A stretch of 64,000 bases of DNA from positions 2,734,490 to 2,798,489 of the forward strand of contig NC_091135.1 of assembly GCF_041381155.1 (NCBI RefSeq). The letters run 5' to 3'. Positions 34,730 to 48,419 of this stretch are shown piece by piece (position 1 is the stretch's first letter; each line of letters begins with the position of its first letter). Made by a program: the position numbers and the translations under genes. The DNA comes from Argopecten irradians (lineage: Eukaryota > Mollusca > Bivalvia > Pectinida > Pectinidae). The notes under the pieces were generated by a model. That model made no database searches. It saw only the letters and a program-made list of their open reading frames with translations, and was not told the DNA's origin.

Positions 34730-37467
34730 GAATATAAAATATTCCTTATATTTACAGTTTTCCACTCAAATGAATATTATCTATCCCCGCGACAGTTACA
34801 TATTCTTTTATAAAGTACTCATATTTTTTTATCTTTCGTCATCGTCAACGAATTCGATTGAACGCCAGATTGTAATCAAGTCATTCGTGTCGACCCCACG
34901 TTGCTACGCCAGCGACTATTCCTGTAACAACAGAATCGCCGCACGTGTTGTACTATCATTATATACTTATAATTATAATACTAGAAAGCGTGGTTCTATG
35001 TCAGTGCAAACTGTAAATATTCAATGTTAAATATATTAATTTATCAAATAAATAAAAATGTAACCATTCGATGTAAATAATAAATAAAAAGTTATGAAAT
35101 AAAAGTTATTAATAATTTCATTTGTATCTCATTTGTATTTCATCTCCATCTACATGACGTACACAACTTTTGCAATTGCTACATAGTTCTCAAATTTGGA
35201 CAGGTTAATTATTATGGTTCTTTACGCCTGTGGAAATTAAAGATGCTCCACCGCCGACAGAGCATAAATGATATTGATCATTTAAACAATAATTGGTGTT
35301 TAATCGTGTTTATATATGTCTAATTAGCACAAAAAATAATATAAAATAATTTATTTCGCCTTTGGTGCAAGCGCAATCAGTACTTCATTCCATATAGGAT
35401 ATAGTGACACGGAATTTTTTCGGGATGCAATGAATAAGATTTCATGTTTTTAACTTGAAGTAAAATTAGAAGCTCAAACTTTTCAATGGTGGTAATGGTG
35501 TAAAGTAAGTAACTATTGTAACTGAAGAAAAATACTAAATCGTCTGCTCCTGTTTTTGATAGTGAAAAATTACCATTTGTCAGCGGTGGAGCATCTTTAA
35601 GGTAACCAAAAAACTTTTTTAAACAATTGTGATTTTTACCCAAAATTCCAACCGTTCAGATTTGCTTTAAACATATTTTATTGTGTAATTTTATATACAA
35701 TTGGATTTGGCACAAGTTTTCCAACTTATATAAAGCCCTCTCCCCGTCTTAATAGGATGTATATTGTTAATGTCTCGATAGCAGAATGATCCTGTTTTGA
35801 TATAAATATACTGTAGGCCGTACTGTACACTGTTCACCTACGAATTAGCAGAGATTTAAATAGTATTATTTAAATCTCTGGAATTAGAAAGTACCAAAAA
35901 CGGTTTGGAGGTAAGGAAGACAACTCGTTTTTTTATTCAGACGTTTAAACACATGCGTTAGATTTGCAAAATAATGGAAGATAACTCCGTAAAGTCCTAC
36001 ATGATTTATGACAAGGGCCTAAAATGCTATATCTGAATGAAATTAAAGTGATCGATTTGTATTATATTAGTTTAATGTAATAATTGAGAGAATTGTTAAC
36101 AAAGATATCCATTTATATCACAAATGTTAAATGATATATCATAGATTTTTTTCACAGCTGTGGGATAAATCGGATAAATTTGCTATAATCATTTGGCTGG
36201 TCGACATAATACTGTGTCTGTTATTGTCACGGGCGCCATATTAGTATTATCTATACGGTATGCCTATATGTCGGATATTGAAAATATACAAAAGTTACGG
36301 TTATTTTGGCGTGAAACGATAGAATCGAGCAACCATGTTTGCATTCTTGGTCATTTTTGGAAGAATTCGCAACAACCCGTTTCAAACATGGCCGCCCGAA
36401 AGCTATTAAAGCCAGGGCGAGCGCATTTCATAATTTTATCCTTCGCCTAAGACAAATTTCATACCTCTGCCTATGTACGTAGATAGTGAAAGGTAAAGGG
36501 AAATAACTCTTATGTAAACATCGTAAAGCGTTACATAGAATTGTATTGTAAAGTTATAAGATTAATAAGTAGATAGTTGGAATCTCTACGTATGACTACT
36601 AGTTTCGTTAAAATATGTTCACAGTGGCACAAAGTGAAGCTTTCAACGCTGTATGCAAGAAATAACTGCGACATGAGAGTCCGCTTAAACCGGTACGAAT
36701 AATCAGAGAGACGACTTGTTACTGTTGCGGTTTCGATTAAATAAAACGCTTAATTCGCCGCTGATGGCGTCTTATTCCATTACTCTGAGACAACAAACAG
36801 CTGGTTATTGACTCTTGTAGCAAAGTAGCAAAGTTTGAGTGAAGCATTAAACACTAAATAACGCGTTTAATGCAGTTTTAACGCATTAAAAGCGTGTTTA
36901 GAACGTTGAATTTTAACGCATTAACTTATCTCGTCTCTGACATGAATGACCCTTGATTCTCTGACGGTTTTCTGTCTACAAGCTATCTGAAAAAAGTAAA
37001 AAAAAACAAAAAAACATTAAAGCAAACGTTTTGTTTATTTTTTATTTTATGTGCACGCCGTCCCATGTATTTCCGAAATAAGAATTAGGAATTTATAAAT
37101 GATAATCGCAAGTCAGAATGTAAAAATCATTAATTTTGTATATTTACAGTTTGTACTGACATGGACTCAATAACCATGCTTTCTAGTATAATCATTATCA
37201 GTGTATAATGTTAGTACAACACGCGCGGCGATTCTATTGTTACGTGAATAGTCGATGGCGTAGCAACGTGGGGACATGACCCCACTTTTGACGGGAACAT
37301 ATTAATGACTCGATTCCAATCAGCTGTTCAATCGAATTCGTTGACGATGACGGAAGAGAAAAAATTTGGGTATTCTAATAAAAAAATATGCACCTGTCGC
37401 GGGAAAAAATAATATTCAATTACCTGAAAACTGTAATTATAAAGAATAGATATTTATTTTCAATTCC
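34730..37467. mobile_element. Approximately 2.7-kb element with about 290-bp inverted ends
   Basis: The left end (34730-35025) and right end (about 37150-37467) are imperfect inverted repeats sharing long blocks such as CGTCATCGTCAACGAATTCG, CCCACGTTGCTACGCCA and AGAATCGCCGC. TTAA lies immediately outside both ends (34726-34729 and 37468-37471), although a 3-bp TAA reading is also possible. The interior holds a TTAA MITE and no transposase. It is probably a long-TIR non-autonomous DNA transposon. Confidence 0.65.
35241..35596. mobile_element. TTAA-flanked MITE, copy 2
   Basis: 356 bases, an inverted copy of the MITE at 22928-23290 with small indels. It is flanked by TTAA (35237-35240 and 35597-35600), with the same AGATGCTCCACCGCCGACA ends. 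It is nested in the long-TIR element. Confidence 0.85.
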
Positions 37468-37471
37468 TTAA

Positions 37472-39905
37472 ATAAACCTCACCCCTGTATGTCCAAATGT
37501 TAACCTTTGGGCAGGCCGTAAAATATCATTGCAGACACTGCATTTGTTAGCAAATTCCGTTTTCTTTCGACGTATATACATACATGTATATCAATTATGG
37601 ATCATTGTTTCGTTCCATATAGCGCTATATACTATTAAAGTTCTACAAGGGCGATATAACACTGTATGAACGAAACAAAGGACTACATGACGTTCAAAAG
37701 TACTTCCATTACCCCCCACCCCCACCCCCTGTAAAAGTGTATATATATTATCAGAACATGTACTGTAAATGGTTCATGCAATTATACAAACATACATGTA
37801 CTATGTACAATGTATATATTCATAAATATTTTTCTCTCTTCTATCAAAAATAAATAAAAAGGAAAAATAAATCTCGACTTGAAAATCTAAAGTTTGAATT
37901 TGAAATTATTTCGAATTCTCAAAGTTATAGGATTAAAATTGGTATATTTATATCATATTTAATCAAAGAAAATTGAGAAATAAGATTTCAAGAAGTTATT
38001 ATTTATTTTTGGTCATTACCCTTTATTAGTGTGTATATTATGTAAATATTGCAATCTTAAGAGTTAAAAAAGGCATTTATATATATATACAAGTATAGAA
38101 TATAAAAATATGTTTTTATTTTTATCCAATTAAGATACTCAAATTAAATTTGATAGCTTACTGTTTGTTAAATTTGGAGTTATTTGCATTGAACTCCACA
38201 TATTAAGGTAATACTACATGTACAATAGTATCTATAAGGATTGGTATGAAAAGACAATTATAAGTCTATACATTCACTCATCCCTTCACAATTGTAATAC
38301 TATGTAAACATCCAATGTATACGTTTAAAGCTTGGATCAGAACTCCAACTTTGAAATTTGTAGAATTTCGAATTGTAGTTTCTTATTAAAAAATTGTACA
38401 CGTAACCCACAATTTTCACAAAATTATGGTTATAAAAATTGCTTACACTCAGTTGTTTATGATTAAGATGATATGCAATGTTACTTGTGATCATTTTCTT
38501 CAGGAAATGCTTGATATGTTTCATATTTGCACCTTTTACCCAAATTTAGGCATTTAAGCTAGAATTTGAAGATATACTTAAATTAACTTAACATGAACTT
38601 GAAGACTCTGATTTAAAATAGCAGATATGATCTACATTTACATTTGAATTTAGAGTTGTAAGTTGTTGTTGAATATTTTTTTTTTTTTTTTTTTTTTTAT
38701 CGAAAAATTATTGTACTATAGCTACAATGTAATCTTATAAGAAATTGTTCAGCAAATCAACAATGTGCTGTTCACAACATAAGTACTTTGTCCATGTTTA
38801 ATATTATAAAAGTTCCTAATACAATATTTTCCCTATCATTAACATTACATGTAGTTTATATTAGTGTTTACACATTGTATTATAGAAAAACACCTGTAAT
38901 GTGTGTAAGTAATTTTGCCTTACAATTATATAAGTTGATCCAAGCTAAAAATGTTTTGTATACATTGAATTCAAAGTTATCTGCAAGTGTTCAAGTATAC
39001 TAAGATATTTAATGAAGATTCAAAGTGACTCTGGCTTTGTGCTATGTATGTGCCAGATGTAAATACTTATTGATGAAAAATGAGGTGTTGTTTATGTGGA
39101 AACACCAGCAAATTTAACTTCAACCATAGAAAAAATATATATTTCAAGTACAAAATCAATAACTGGTATACTACATGCAGACTATATATTAATTGTGAAC
39201 ACAAGATGTAGTCCAATGTGTTGAATATATGTACATGTATCTGTTTAAATATAGACTCCATGTCTACTGGTATTCATTGCATTCAAATTAAAGTTGTTGT
39301 TTTTTTTTTATGAATCTCTTTTTGTAGATAAAATAGCATTTAAAAAGTACATGAAAACTGTAAACATGAGCTGCATTTATAAACAAAGCAGACATTTTAA
39401 ATTCCTTGTATATTATATTAATATTTCATAGCATATCAATTATTTTTTATTTAGTAGATGAAATTCTACTTAATCATTTATAAGATGTGCACAGTTTCAC
39501 TGCTTGTAATGAGCTATAAGCAATAATATGTGTTGATATATGTTGTGTTTGTGTTCATGCCAATATGTATAATATGGAAATTGGCTATTATGTGTTATTC
39601 ACACAATATAGATATCACATTATTTATCATATTACCTGTATCATTTAATGTTAAAACCCTTCGCAATTGCACCTTCCATCTCTTACTCAACCTCAAATAC
39701 CCAGTTATCTCCCATTTTCTATACCCCTCTATCTCCTTCTCTCTCTCCTCTCTCTCTCTCTCTCTCCTTTCCATTTATATGTAGCTACTTTGCCTGCTGA
39801 GTGTGTATTAATCATATTATTTTTGTATATTGTATACATATAACTGTGTTTGTTTTTGATAATGGGTAATGATATCTAGTCATACCGAGCGGCGATTGGT
39901 TGTTT
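37472..39905. other. No recognised gene; upstream flank of LINE
   Basis: AT-rich, with a C-rich patch at about 37712-37730, a T run of about 24 at 38677-38700 and a CT microsatellite at 39726-39770. The right part may be the 5' untranslated region of the LINE that follows, but its 5' end cannot be located. Confidence 0.4.
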
Positions 39906-40299
39906 TTATATGTGTACACATTATGTTTTAACACATAGTCAGTACCTTTTACATATGAATCTTTATAGATTATTAAGTGGAATATGTTCTAATTTAAAGT
40001 ACTATGCTATCAAATTAACAATTATTGTTCAGTTATCTGTATCTGCCCTTGTCGACAATCCATGCTTCTTCTTGATTATACAGATATTGTTGATCACCTG
40101 TAACGATGTTCATCCAAATCCAGGCCCCATCCCACATTTTAACGATATATCTTTATTTCATTTTAACATTCGGAGTCTTAGAAATAAGCTAGCATATCTA
40201 GAGAATTTAGCATCTGATTGTGATATAACATGTGTTACTGAGACTCACCTTGATATATCGATAGCAGACGACGACATGCTTCTAGATAGGTATGATATG

Positions 40300-40463
40300 T
40301 GTTGTGTATTTGTAATTCTTGTATTCCGGATTTATAGTCCTTTCCGGTCTGTATACTAGTCGCGCCTAAATTGTAACTCTCCTATGTGAAGGTAATAAAA
40401 AATCAGTTCTGCATTGAAAACGAAACAGACTCATGGTTGTCTCTGCCGGGCCGGTACACAACA
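40300..40463 (+). repeat. 5' LTR of the Gypsy element
   Basis: 164 bases beginning TGTTGTGTA and ending TACACAACA, which is a perfect 9-base inverted terminal pair and fixes the boundaries. It is identical to the 3' LTR except for one base. Confidence 0.95.
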
Positions 40464-40466
40464 AAT

Positions 40467-40478
40467 TGGCGACGAGGA
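40467..40478 (+). promoter_or_regulatory. Primer binding site (tRNA-Ser type)
   Basis: TGGCGACGAGGA starts 3 bases after the 5' LTR. From memory it complements the 3' end of tRNA-Ser(GCU) including CCA. A tRNA-Ser primer is typical of Mag-type Gypsy elements. Confidence 0.7.
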
Positions 40479-43400
40479 CATTTGGAGAAATTCAATGTTA
40501 CAATGTCGGGGAGAATCGGACGTATCGATCCATTCAACGAAGGTCTGGAAAGCTGGGATGCGTACAGCGAGAGACTAGGACAATACTTCATATGTAATGA
40601 AGTGAAGGCCGAGAAAAAAGTTCCCGCCCTTCTGAGCCTCGTGGGCGGAAGCACATATGCATTGTTGCGAGGACTCACCGCACCGAAAAAGCCCTCGGAG
40701 GAAACATTCGACAGGTTAGTGGCCTTGTTAAAAGAACATTATAATCCAAAGCCCCTGGTAATCGCGGAAAGATTTAGATTCCACAAAAGGGAGCAGCGCG
40801 AGGGAGAAACAATACGAGAGTACATAGCAGAAATCAGAAAGTTGTCTGAATACTGTGAATTTGGAGCCACGCTGGCCGATGCGTTACGTGACAGACTAGT
40901 ATGTGGTTTGAAAAATGAAAACATACAAAGAAAGCTTTTATCAGAGGCAGATCTCACATATGACAGAGCTGTGGAACTTTCGGTTGCCATGGAGACTGCT
41001 GCAAAGGATGCTATAGAGCTTCGAGGAAACACAGGTAACGTGAACAAGATTTATAAAGGTACAGACAGACCAAAGACCAGGAAAAACACGTTCAAGACTC
41101 ACACAAACAGTTACTCAAACAACAGGAACTCATGTTATCGATGTACAGGAAATCATGATCAGAAAGACTGTAAACTTAGAAATGAAACATGTTACAAGTG
41201 TGGTAAACGTGGACACATTAAGAAAGCTTGTAGAAGTAAAGTGCAGAAGACACACTCATTAGAAACTGAACATGAAGGTGAGGATGAGTATGATGACTAT
41301 ATTGCTCACATTGAGTTGGTGAATGTAAACTCTACAAAAGCTGCTGGTCAAGATTCGATTTGGGTCATGCCGAAAATAAATGGACAAGAACTTAAGATGG
41401 AATTAGATACAGGTTCCGGTGTTTCAGTTATTACAGAGGATGTGTACAAGAAAAACCTAAATGGTAAGATGAAACACTTGTCAAATACAGACATACGGTT
41501 GAAAACATACTCCGGTGAACAGCTTAACACACTGGGAGTAGCAAAGGTCAAGGTCGACTACAATGGACAGACAAAAATGTTGGACCTGTATGTTGTCGCA
41601 GATGGAGGAAGACCTCTATTTGGACGCGAATGGCTGCGGAACATCACGCTAGACTGGCCGAACATCCACAGTATTTGTGCTGTAAAGAAAGATTCAAAGT
41701 CTGGGGTGCATGTACAACAGAAAATTGAGGAGATTATGTGTGCCCATTCCTCAGTATTCCAGGACGACTGGGGAACATTGAAAGACATTAAGGCCAGACT
41801 TAACATCAAACCAGGTTCTCATCCGAAATTCTGTAAAGCTAGGCCTGTGCCCTATGCCATTAAGCCAAAGGTTGACGAGGAATTAGATCGACTGGTAAAT
41901 GTCGGGGTCCTGTCTAAGGTCAACTATAGCGAGTGGGGAACACCAATTGTCCCTGTCATCAAACGTGATGGTTCAGTACGGCTATGTGGTGACTTCAAGG
42001 TGACACTAAATCCAGTATTAGAGGTTGATCAATACCCCCTTCCCCGTACTGCTGACATTTTCGCTTCGTTAGCTGGTGGTCAAAGATTTTCAAAACTTGA
42101 TCTACAACATGCGTACCTTCAAATGGAGGTGGAGGAAGACTCCAGAGACTTGCTCACCATAAACACTGAGAAGGGTCTATATCGATTCAATCGACTCGTT
42201 TACGGGGTAGCCTCAGCCCCAGCAGTTTGGCAGAGAGCCATGGATACAGTTCTCCAAGGATTAGAGGGAGTTCAATGCATTATTGACGATATGTTGATCA
42301 CGGGAAAGACTGATGAAGAGCATCTCAATAATTTAAAGGCAGTCTTGGAATGTTTAGACCAGTATAATTTGAGATTGCGAAAGGACAAATGTGAATTTTT
42401 CAAAACAAAGGTGTCGTTCTGTGGACATGAAATAGATGCAGAGGGTCTACACAAAGCTGACAGCAAGGTTGAGGCCGTACTACAGGCCCCTACGCCTACA
42501 GACGTCACACAATTACGGGCATTCCTAGGCTTAGTAAATTACTACGCGAGGTTTCTGCCAAACCTCTCGACCGTGCTCCATCCCCTACATCGACTTCTAG
42601 AGAAAAACCGGAAGTGGGAGTGGAATTGAGAATGCGCAAGAGCATTTGATGAGGTCAAACATCTAGTCACATCACAAGAGGTGTTGACACATTATGATCA
42701 TGCCAAACCATTAAGATTAGCATGTGATGCATCACCAGTAGGTCTGGGAGCTGTCCTATCACACGAAATGGAAAATGGAACGGAGCGTCCCATTGCGTAT
42801 GCCTCAAGAACTCTAAATGCTGCTGAGAGGAATTATTCTCAGATTGATAAGGAGGCACTGGCATTAGTGTGGGGAGTCAAACACTTTTATAACTATGTTT
42901 TCGGACGCGAATTCACCATGATCACAGATCATAAGCCGCTAGTGTCAATTTTCCATCCAGAGAAGGGCATTCCATCGACGACAGCAGCAAGGATGCAGAG
43001 ATATGCATTATTCCTATCTGGGCTGACTTACAGAATAGAATACAAGTCTACAACAGCTCATGGTAATGCGGACAGTCTATCAAGGTTGCTTATGAAAGTA
43101 GTGAACACAGTAGTAACAGAGTGTGATGACGATGAAGCTATCAATGATTTACATGTGAATCAGCTTGAGAAACTACCAGTAACACAGGCACAGATTCGAA
43201 GGGAGACAACTCATGATCCCCTTATGGCTACAGTATTACAGCACATTATGAATGGCTGGGATGAAGAAATATCAGATTCAAATCTGAAGGCATATTTTGT
43301 TAGGAAAACAGAGCTCATTGAACATCAGGGATGTCTGATGTGGGGAACTAGAGTAATAGTTCCCCCAAAACTACAAGCCAGAGTCCTTGAGGAGCTACAC

Positions 43401-44818
43401 AGAGGTCACATCGGGGTCGTGAAAATGAAAGCGATGGCCCGTAGTTATATTTGGTGGCCTAACATAGACTATGACATAGAACAATTGTGTAAGGCTTGTG
43501 CAGGGTGTCAGAGCGTTAAAGTGGCACCACCTGCGGCTCCACTCCACCCATGGGAGTGGCCCACAAAACCATGGAGAAGAATTCACCTAGACTTTGCTGG
43601 TCCTTTTCTGGACACAATGTTCTTGATAGTGGTTGATGCGTACTCAAAGTGGCCGGAAGTGGTACCTATGAGGACCACCACATCAGAGAAAACCATTGAC
43701 GTTCTCCGTACCATATTTGCCAGAAATGGTATACCTACCGAAATTGTGAGCGACAATGGACCACAATTTGTATCGGAAAGTTTTAAGAATTTTGTCAAGT
43801 CAAATGGCATCAAACATATAACTTCTGCCCCATATCATCCAAGCACCAACGGACTGGCAGAAAGGTTTGTTCAATCCTTTAAGGCAGCAATGAAGGCTAG
43901 TAGGAAGGATAGTGGTTCAATAACAAAGAAACTGGCCAATTTCCTGTTAGCATATAGGAACGCGCCTCATGCAACAACGAATGAACCTCCTGCAAAGCTA
44001 TTTGTAGGACGAAAACTACCATCAAGATTAGATTCCCTAATTCCAAACGTTAGGAGTCGTGTGGAAAGTCAACAGAGTCAAATGACTTTCAAACGAAATT
44101 CAACTCTGAGGACCTTTGAGCCAGGTCAAAATGTCACGACTCGTGACTATCGTCGGGGAAGCGAGGATAAGTGGGTTTCTGGTAAAATCCATGAACAGAC
44201 AGGTCCTGTGTCGTACCGTGTGGAAGTCTCACCAGGAGTGTACTGGAGGCGACATGTGGATAAAATGAGGAACGCTCATGCTCACATTCCGCTGAATGTT
44301 AGTTTACCAGCACCTACCATACCATCCAGTGTTCAGAAACCATCCGAACCGGAAGTGGTTCCTCCAAATAATTCTGACGGGTCCATGGAAATTCGCGATG
44401 CAGTAATTACACCACCTTTGAAGCCATTACCAAGGTCTAAACCTATTATGACAGATTCGAACTTGGGTTCGCGATACCCCAGCCGGTCTACTCGGATGTG
44501 CCCACCAGTCAAGTACAAAGACTTTGTAAATAGTTAATTCTATGTGGACACACTGTGTTCAGGGCATAATAATCCCTGTGTGTACCACTGAATCACATAG
44601 GTTCATTTTCATAATATGATCAATGAGTTTATCATGTTGTTAAAGGTTTAATTTGTTATTCTCATCTTTGTGTTGAACAATCGGTTATATACATGTTCTA
44701 GTCAAGAAAACAAAATAAGCCAAAGACATTTTCAAAACTCTGACATTGAAAAATTTTAATGATCATGAATATTAAGAATTTAGGACTATGTAATCATACG
44801 TTCAGTATTTCACAATTT

Positions 44819-44830
44819 AGAGGGGAGGAG
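44819..44830 (+). promoter_or_regulatory. Polypurine tract of the Gypsy element
   Basis: AGAGGGGAGGAG directly abuts the 3' LTR, as expected for the plus-strand primer. Confidence 0.8.
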
Positions 44831-44994
44831 TGTTGTGTATTTGTAATTATTGTATTCCGGATTTATAGTCCTTTCCGGTCTGTATACTAGTCGCGCCTAA
44901 ATTGTAACTCTCCTATGTGAAGGTAATAAAAAATCAGTTCTGCATTGAAAACGAAACAGACTCATGGTTGTCTCTGCCGGGCCGGTACACAACA
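44831..44994 (+). repeat. 3' LTR of the Gypsy element
   Basis: 164 bases, the same length as the 5' LTR, with one difference. It is followed at once by LINE endonuclease coding sequence. Confidence 0.95.
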
Positions 44995-47900
44995 ATGCCA
45001 ACTATGTTCCGTAAAGACCGTGGGGCTCCGGGTGGGGGGTTATTGTATATACTTCCAATGTCCTGTGCACTAGTCGTAGAGCCGACTTAGAATTCCTCAT
45101 AGGTGAAGTTGTGTGGATTGAGATCCAGTTTCCAAATAAAAAATACCTTCTCTGCACAGTATACAGACCTCCAAATTGCATACACGCTTTTTGGAATTCC
45201 TTCCGGTTCTCCCTTGAATCAGCATTTAACGAAACTTCTCATATACTCATTGTAGGCGATATCAATGTAGACCTTCTTACAGCAGACAGAAATCATCCTT
45301 TCATAAGCATAATAAATCACTTTCACCTCACCAATGTGAGTCACCGACTAGAATCGGGCGCACGTGCGACACACTCCTTGACGTTATTCTTTTATCTGAC
45401 ACGTGTAGTCACACCTTTGCGGACACTATTGATATAGATCGTGATATCTCTGATCATCAGGCGACTTGTGTCGAATTGACTGTAGGCACAACGATAACTA
45501 AAAACTTTAAGCGTAAAATCTGGTGTTATAATGATGCAAATTTTGATCTTTTTAACAATAAATTAGAGACGACTGACTGGACTGAACTTTTTTCTCAAAC
45601 AGGTAATGTAAGATGACATGTGTCAATTTTTTTCAGATAAATATTTAGGCATAGCAGACACGTGCATTCCTTCCAAAATTGTAACCATTAGGCCAAATGA
45701 TAGACCATGGTTTGACTCGGACATAAGACGAGAAATTAAGAAACGAGATAGACTACTTCATAAATATAAATCTAATCGCACTCCGTTAAATTTAAATAAC
45801 TTTAGAAAACAGCGCAATAAAGTTACGATCAAAAGAAAAGAAAAAAAAAGAATTGTTTTATGAGGACATTAATGGTCTCCTCGATAACTTTAGTAATTCA
45901 AATCCCAGAAATTTTTGGAAACTTGTCCGCAGACTTATTAAAAATTCTGATGTATCTAACTGTATACCTCCTTTGCGGAGTGCGACTGGAATTATTGAAA
46001 TTGATGACTACACAAAGGCAAATATTTTAAACGACTACTTTATATCAATATCAAATATTGATGACAGGGGGGTGGAAGTTCCTATTGCTGAACCTAGAAC
46101 TGACTCTATAATATCAGACGTACCAGTTACCGTAAATGCCATAATTGACATCCTCAAATCATTAAAAAGTGGGAAAGCAGTAGGACACGATTCAATTAGT
46201 CACATTATGCTAAAAAACACTGCAAGTGCAGTAGCCTACCCTCTTTCCATTATCTTTCGTACCTCATTAGAGACTGGATCCTTTCCTACACAATGGAAAC
46301 GTGCATTAGTTATTCCTATATTTAAAAAAAGGTGACAAACAAGATCCTTCAAACTATAGACCCATTTCATTATTATGTACAATTGGTAAAGTATTTGAGA
46401 GACTAATCGCAAAGTACTTACATAATTATTTGTTACATAATTCGCTTATTTATAAATATCAGTCTGGTTTTCAACCTGGACATTCTACTACTCATCAACT
46501 CATAAAAATCTTTCAAAATATATGTGATAATTTGGAAAAAAGACAACCAACCTGTTTAGTGTTCTGTGATATCTCTAAGGCGTTCGACAGAGTGTGGCAC
46601 AGGGGATTGGGAAAAAAATTAACTAGCTATGGTATATCGGGGAAATTATTGATATGGTTAACTGATTATGTTAAGAATAGGTCGCAACAAGTATGTTTGG
46701 GGAATGTTAAATCTAATGTTAAAATTACTAAGGCAGGGGTGCCCCAAGGGTCTGTCCTAGGTCCCCTTTTATTTATTCTTTATATTAATGATATTACTGA
46801 TAATTTAGACAGCCTATCTAAGCTGTTCGCTGATGATACTTCTCTTCTATGCACTGACAAATCCCCACAAGTTATAGAACAAAAAATAAATAACGATCTT
46901 TCGAATATCCAATCTTGGGCCGATGAATGGTTAGTGAGATTTAATCCAGTAAAAACACAGGCTATCCTCATTTCGAATATTGACCTTAATTATGTAATTA
47001 ATATTGTTTTTAATAATGTAAATATCGACTTTGTTGATAGCCACCGACATCTTGGAGTGTATATTGATTCTGAGTGTAAGTGGGGCAGACATATAGACCA
47101 TATGAGTAAAACTGTCACGAAACAATTAGGTGTTCTACGGAAATTAAAATTCATTCTCTCTAGACAAACGTTAAGCAAAATTTATAGAACTTTTATTCTT
47201 CCTATATTGGAATATTGTTGTGAGTTGTGGGACGGTTGTACGGTCGCTGAAGCTGAAATCTTAGAAAAATTACAATTAGAGGCAGGTCGCATTGTTACGG
47301 GATTACCATCGTTCTCAAGCAGAAACTCTATATACTGTGAAACTGGGTGGGAGCCCTTATCTAACAGACGGTCTCACAGAAAACTCCAACTCTTTTATAA
47401 AATACATCATCGGCTAACCCCAACCTATCTACAAACACTCCTTCCTTCTATAGTTGCTGATAACACCCAACACCTTCTTCGTAATGCAGAAAATTACACA
47501 CTTCCTAATAATAGACTTGAATCTTCAAATATATCTTTTTCCCGTCTACCGTTCGTTTATGGAACCAGTTACCTATAAACACCAGACATAGCGAGTCATT
47601 CTCAAATTTTAAACATGCTATTCAGAACCAAGACGTACCTGTAATACCCGACTTTTTTTTTTATTTTGGAGACCGTAAATTAAACATTATACATACAAAC
47701 TTAAGAAATCGTTCAAGTTCATTACGTAGCCATTTATTCAGAGCCAGTATTGTAACAGATCAAAAATGTCATTGCGGTTTCCCAGTTGAAGATCCATAGC
47801 ATTTCTTTTTTAATTGTAATTCATATAGTGACCAAAGAATCATTCTATTTCTACAGCTAAACTCATTTATTCCACTCTCTGTCAATTTATTACTTTTTGG

Positions 47901-48180
47901 AAATATGAACTTAAGTACACAAGAAAATGAATTAATCTTCATGCACACTCAGCAATATATCAAAGATACTCATAGATTATAAGATTTCAAAGAAAGCCTA
48001 GAGTGACCAGGAGAAAGACAAACCGAAGACAGGATGATATGAACATTGAGAAGTCGAAAGTTAAGAAAAGTGGTTTAGAACTTCTGTCGTCTTTATCGGA
48101 GGGGTAGATTTTAGTTTTTAAAATAATAGTATATTACGAGTTGAAACTAACATCTTGAGGAGCATACTGGTTATAAAATA

Positions 48181-48246
48181 GCTCTCTCCCTCCCCCACCT
48201 CTCTCTTTCTCGTTCTTCCTTCACTCTCTCCCTCTCTCTCTATCTC
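48181..48246 (+). repeat. CT-rich microsatellite in the LINE 3' region
   Basis: Irregular CTCTCTCC tract between the LINE coding end and its 3' terminus. A similar tract lies at 39726-39770 upstream of the LINE coding start. Confidence 0.75.
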
Positions 48247-48419
48247 AAATGCAACTTTATATATTATGTATATATTCTCTTGTAAATGCCATCTTGTCTG
48301 TAATTTGAATGTTTTACTATTTTTGGGAACGGGCTTTATGTAAGTTGTATAACTTGTGCCCAATCCCATTGCAAATTTTGCAATAAAATATGTTTAAATC
48401 AAAGGACTTAAATTTTTAG

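Larger units (their letters stand above)
40300..44994 (+). mobile_element. Gypsy (Ty3-like, possibly Mag-type) LTR retrotransposon
   Basis: The element is bounded by 164-bp LTRs. The gag-pol body spans about 40503-44537 in a single frame. Parts in order: gag (about 40.5-41.1 kb), two CCHC zinc knuckles (about 41.13-41.23 kb), protease with DTG (about 41.4 kb), reverse transcriptase with IIDD in the active-site position (about 41.8-42.5 kb), RNase H (about 42.7-43.05 kb), and integrase with HHCC, the catalytic core and a GPY/F-like tail (about 43.3-44.3 kb). The element looks nearly whole, with about one break. LTR divergence of 1 in 164 indicates a very young insertion. It sits in a LINE and is flanked by ATG on both sides (a 3-base target duplication or chance). 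Confidence 0.93.
39910..48400 (+). mobile_element. CR1/L2-group LINE, interrupted by a Gypsy element
   Basis: The ORF2 start region is at 39910-40299: a hydrophobic N-terminus, a 2A-like DVHPNPGP at 40105-40128, then endonuclease FHFNIRSLRNKLAYLE and TCVTETHLD. The LTR element interrupts it, and coding resumes at 44995 with MFRKDRGAPGGG. Further pieces are GDINVDLL (about 45260), ISDHQ (about 45450), reverse transcriptase YQSGFQPGHSTTHQL (46460), FCDISKAFDRVWH (46562), [17 protein letters not shown] (46743) and FADDTSLL (46828), and a C-terminal CHCGFPVED...HFFFNCNSY finger-like part (47770). Frameshifts lie near 45050, 45360, 45600, 45850 and 46330. The 3' end with AATAAAATATG is near 48390. 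ORF1 was not found. Confidence 0.85.

Noticed and set aside
36193-36450. 85-codon plus-strand frame
   Set aside because: It lies inside the long-TIR element, has no recognisable domain and no splice context.
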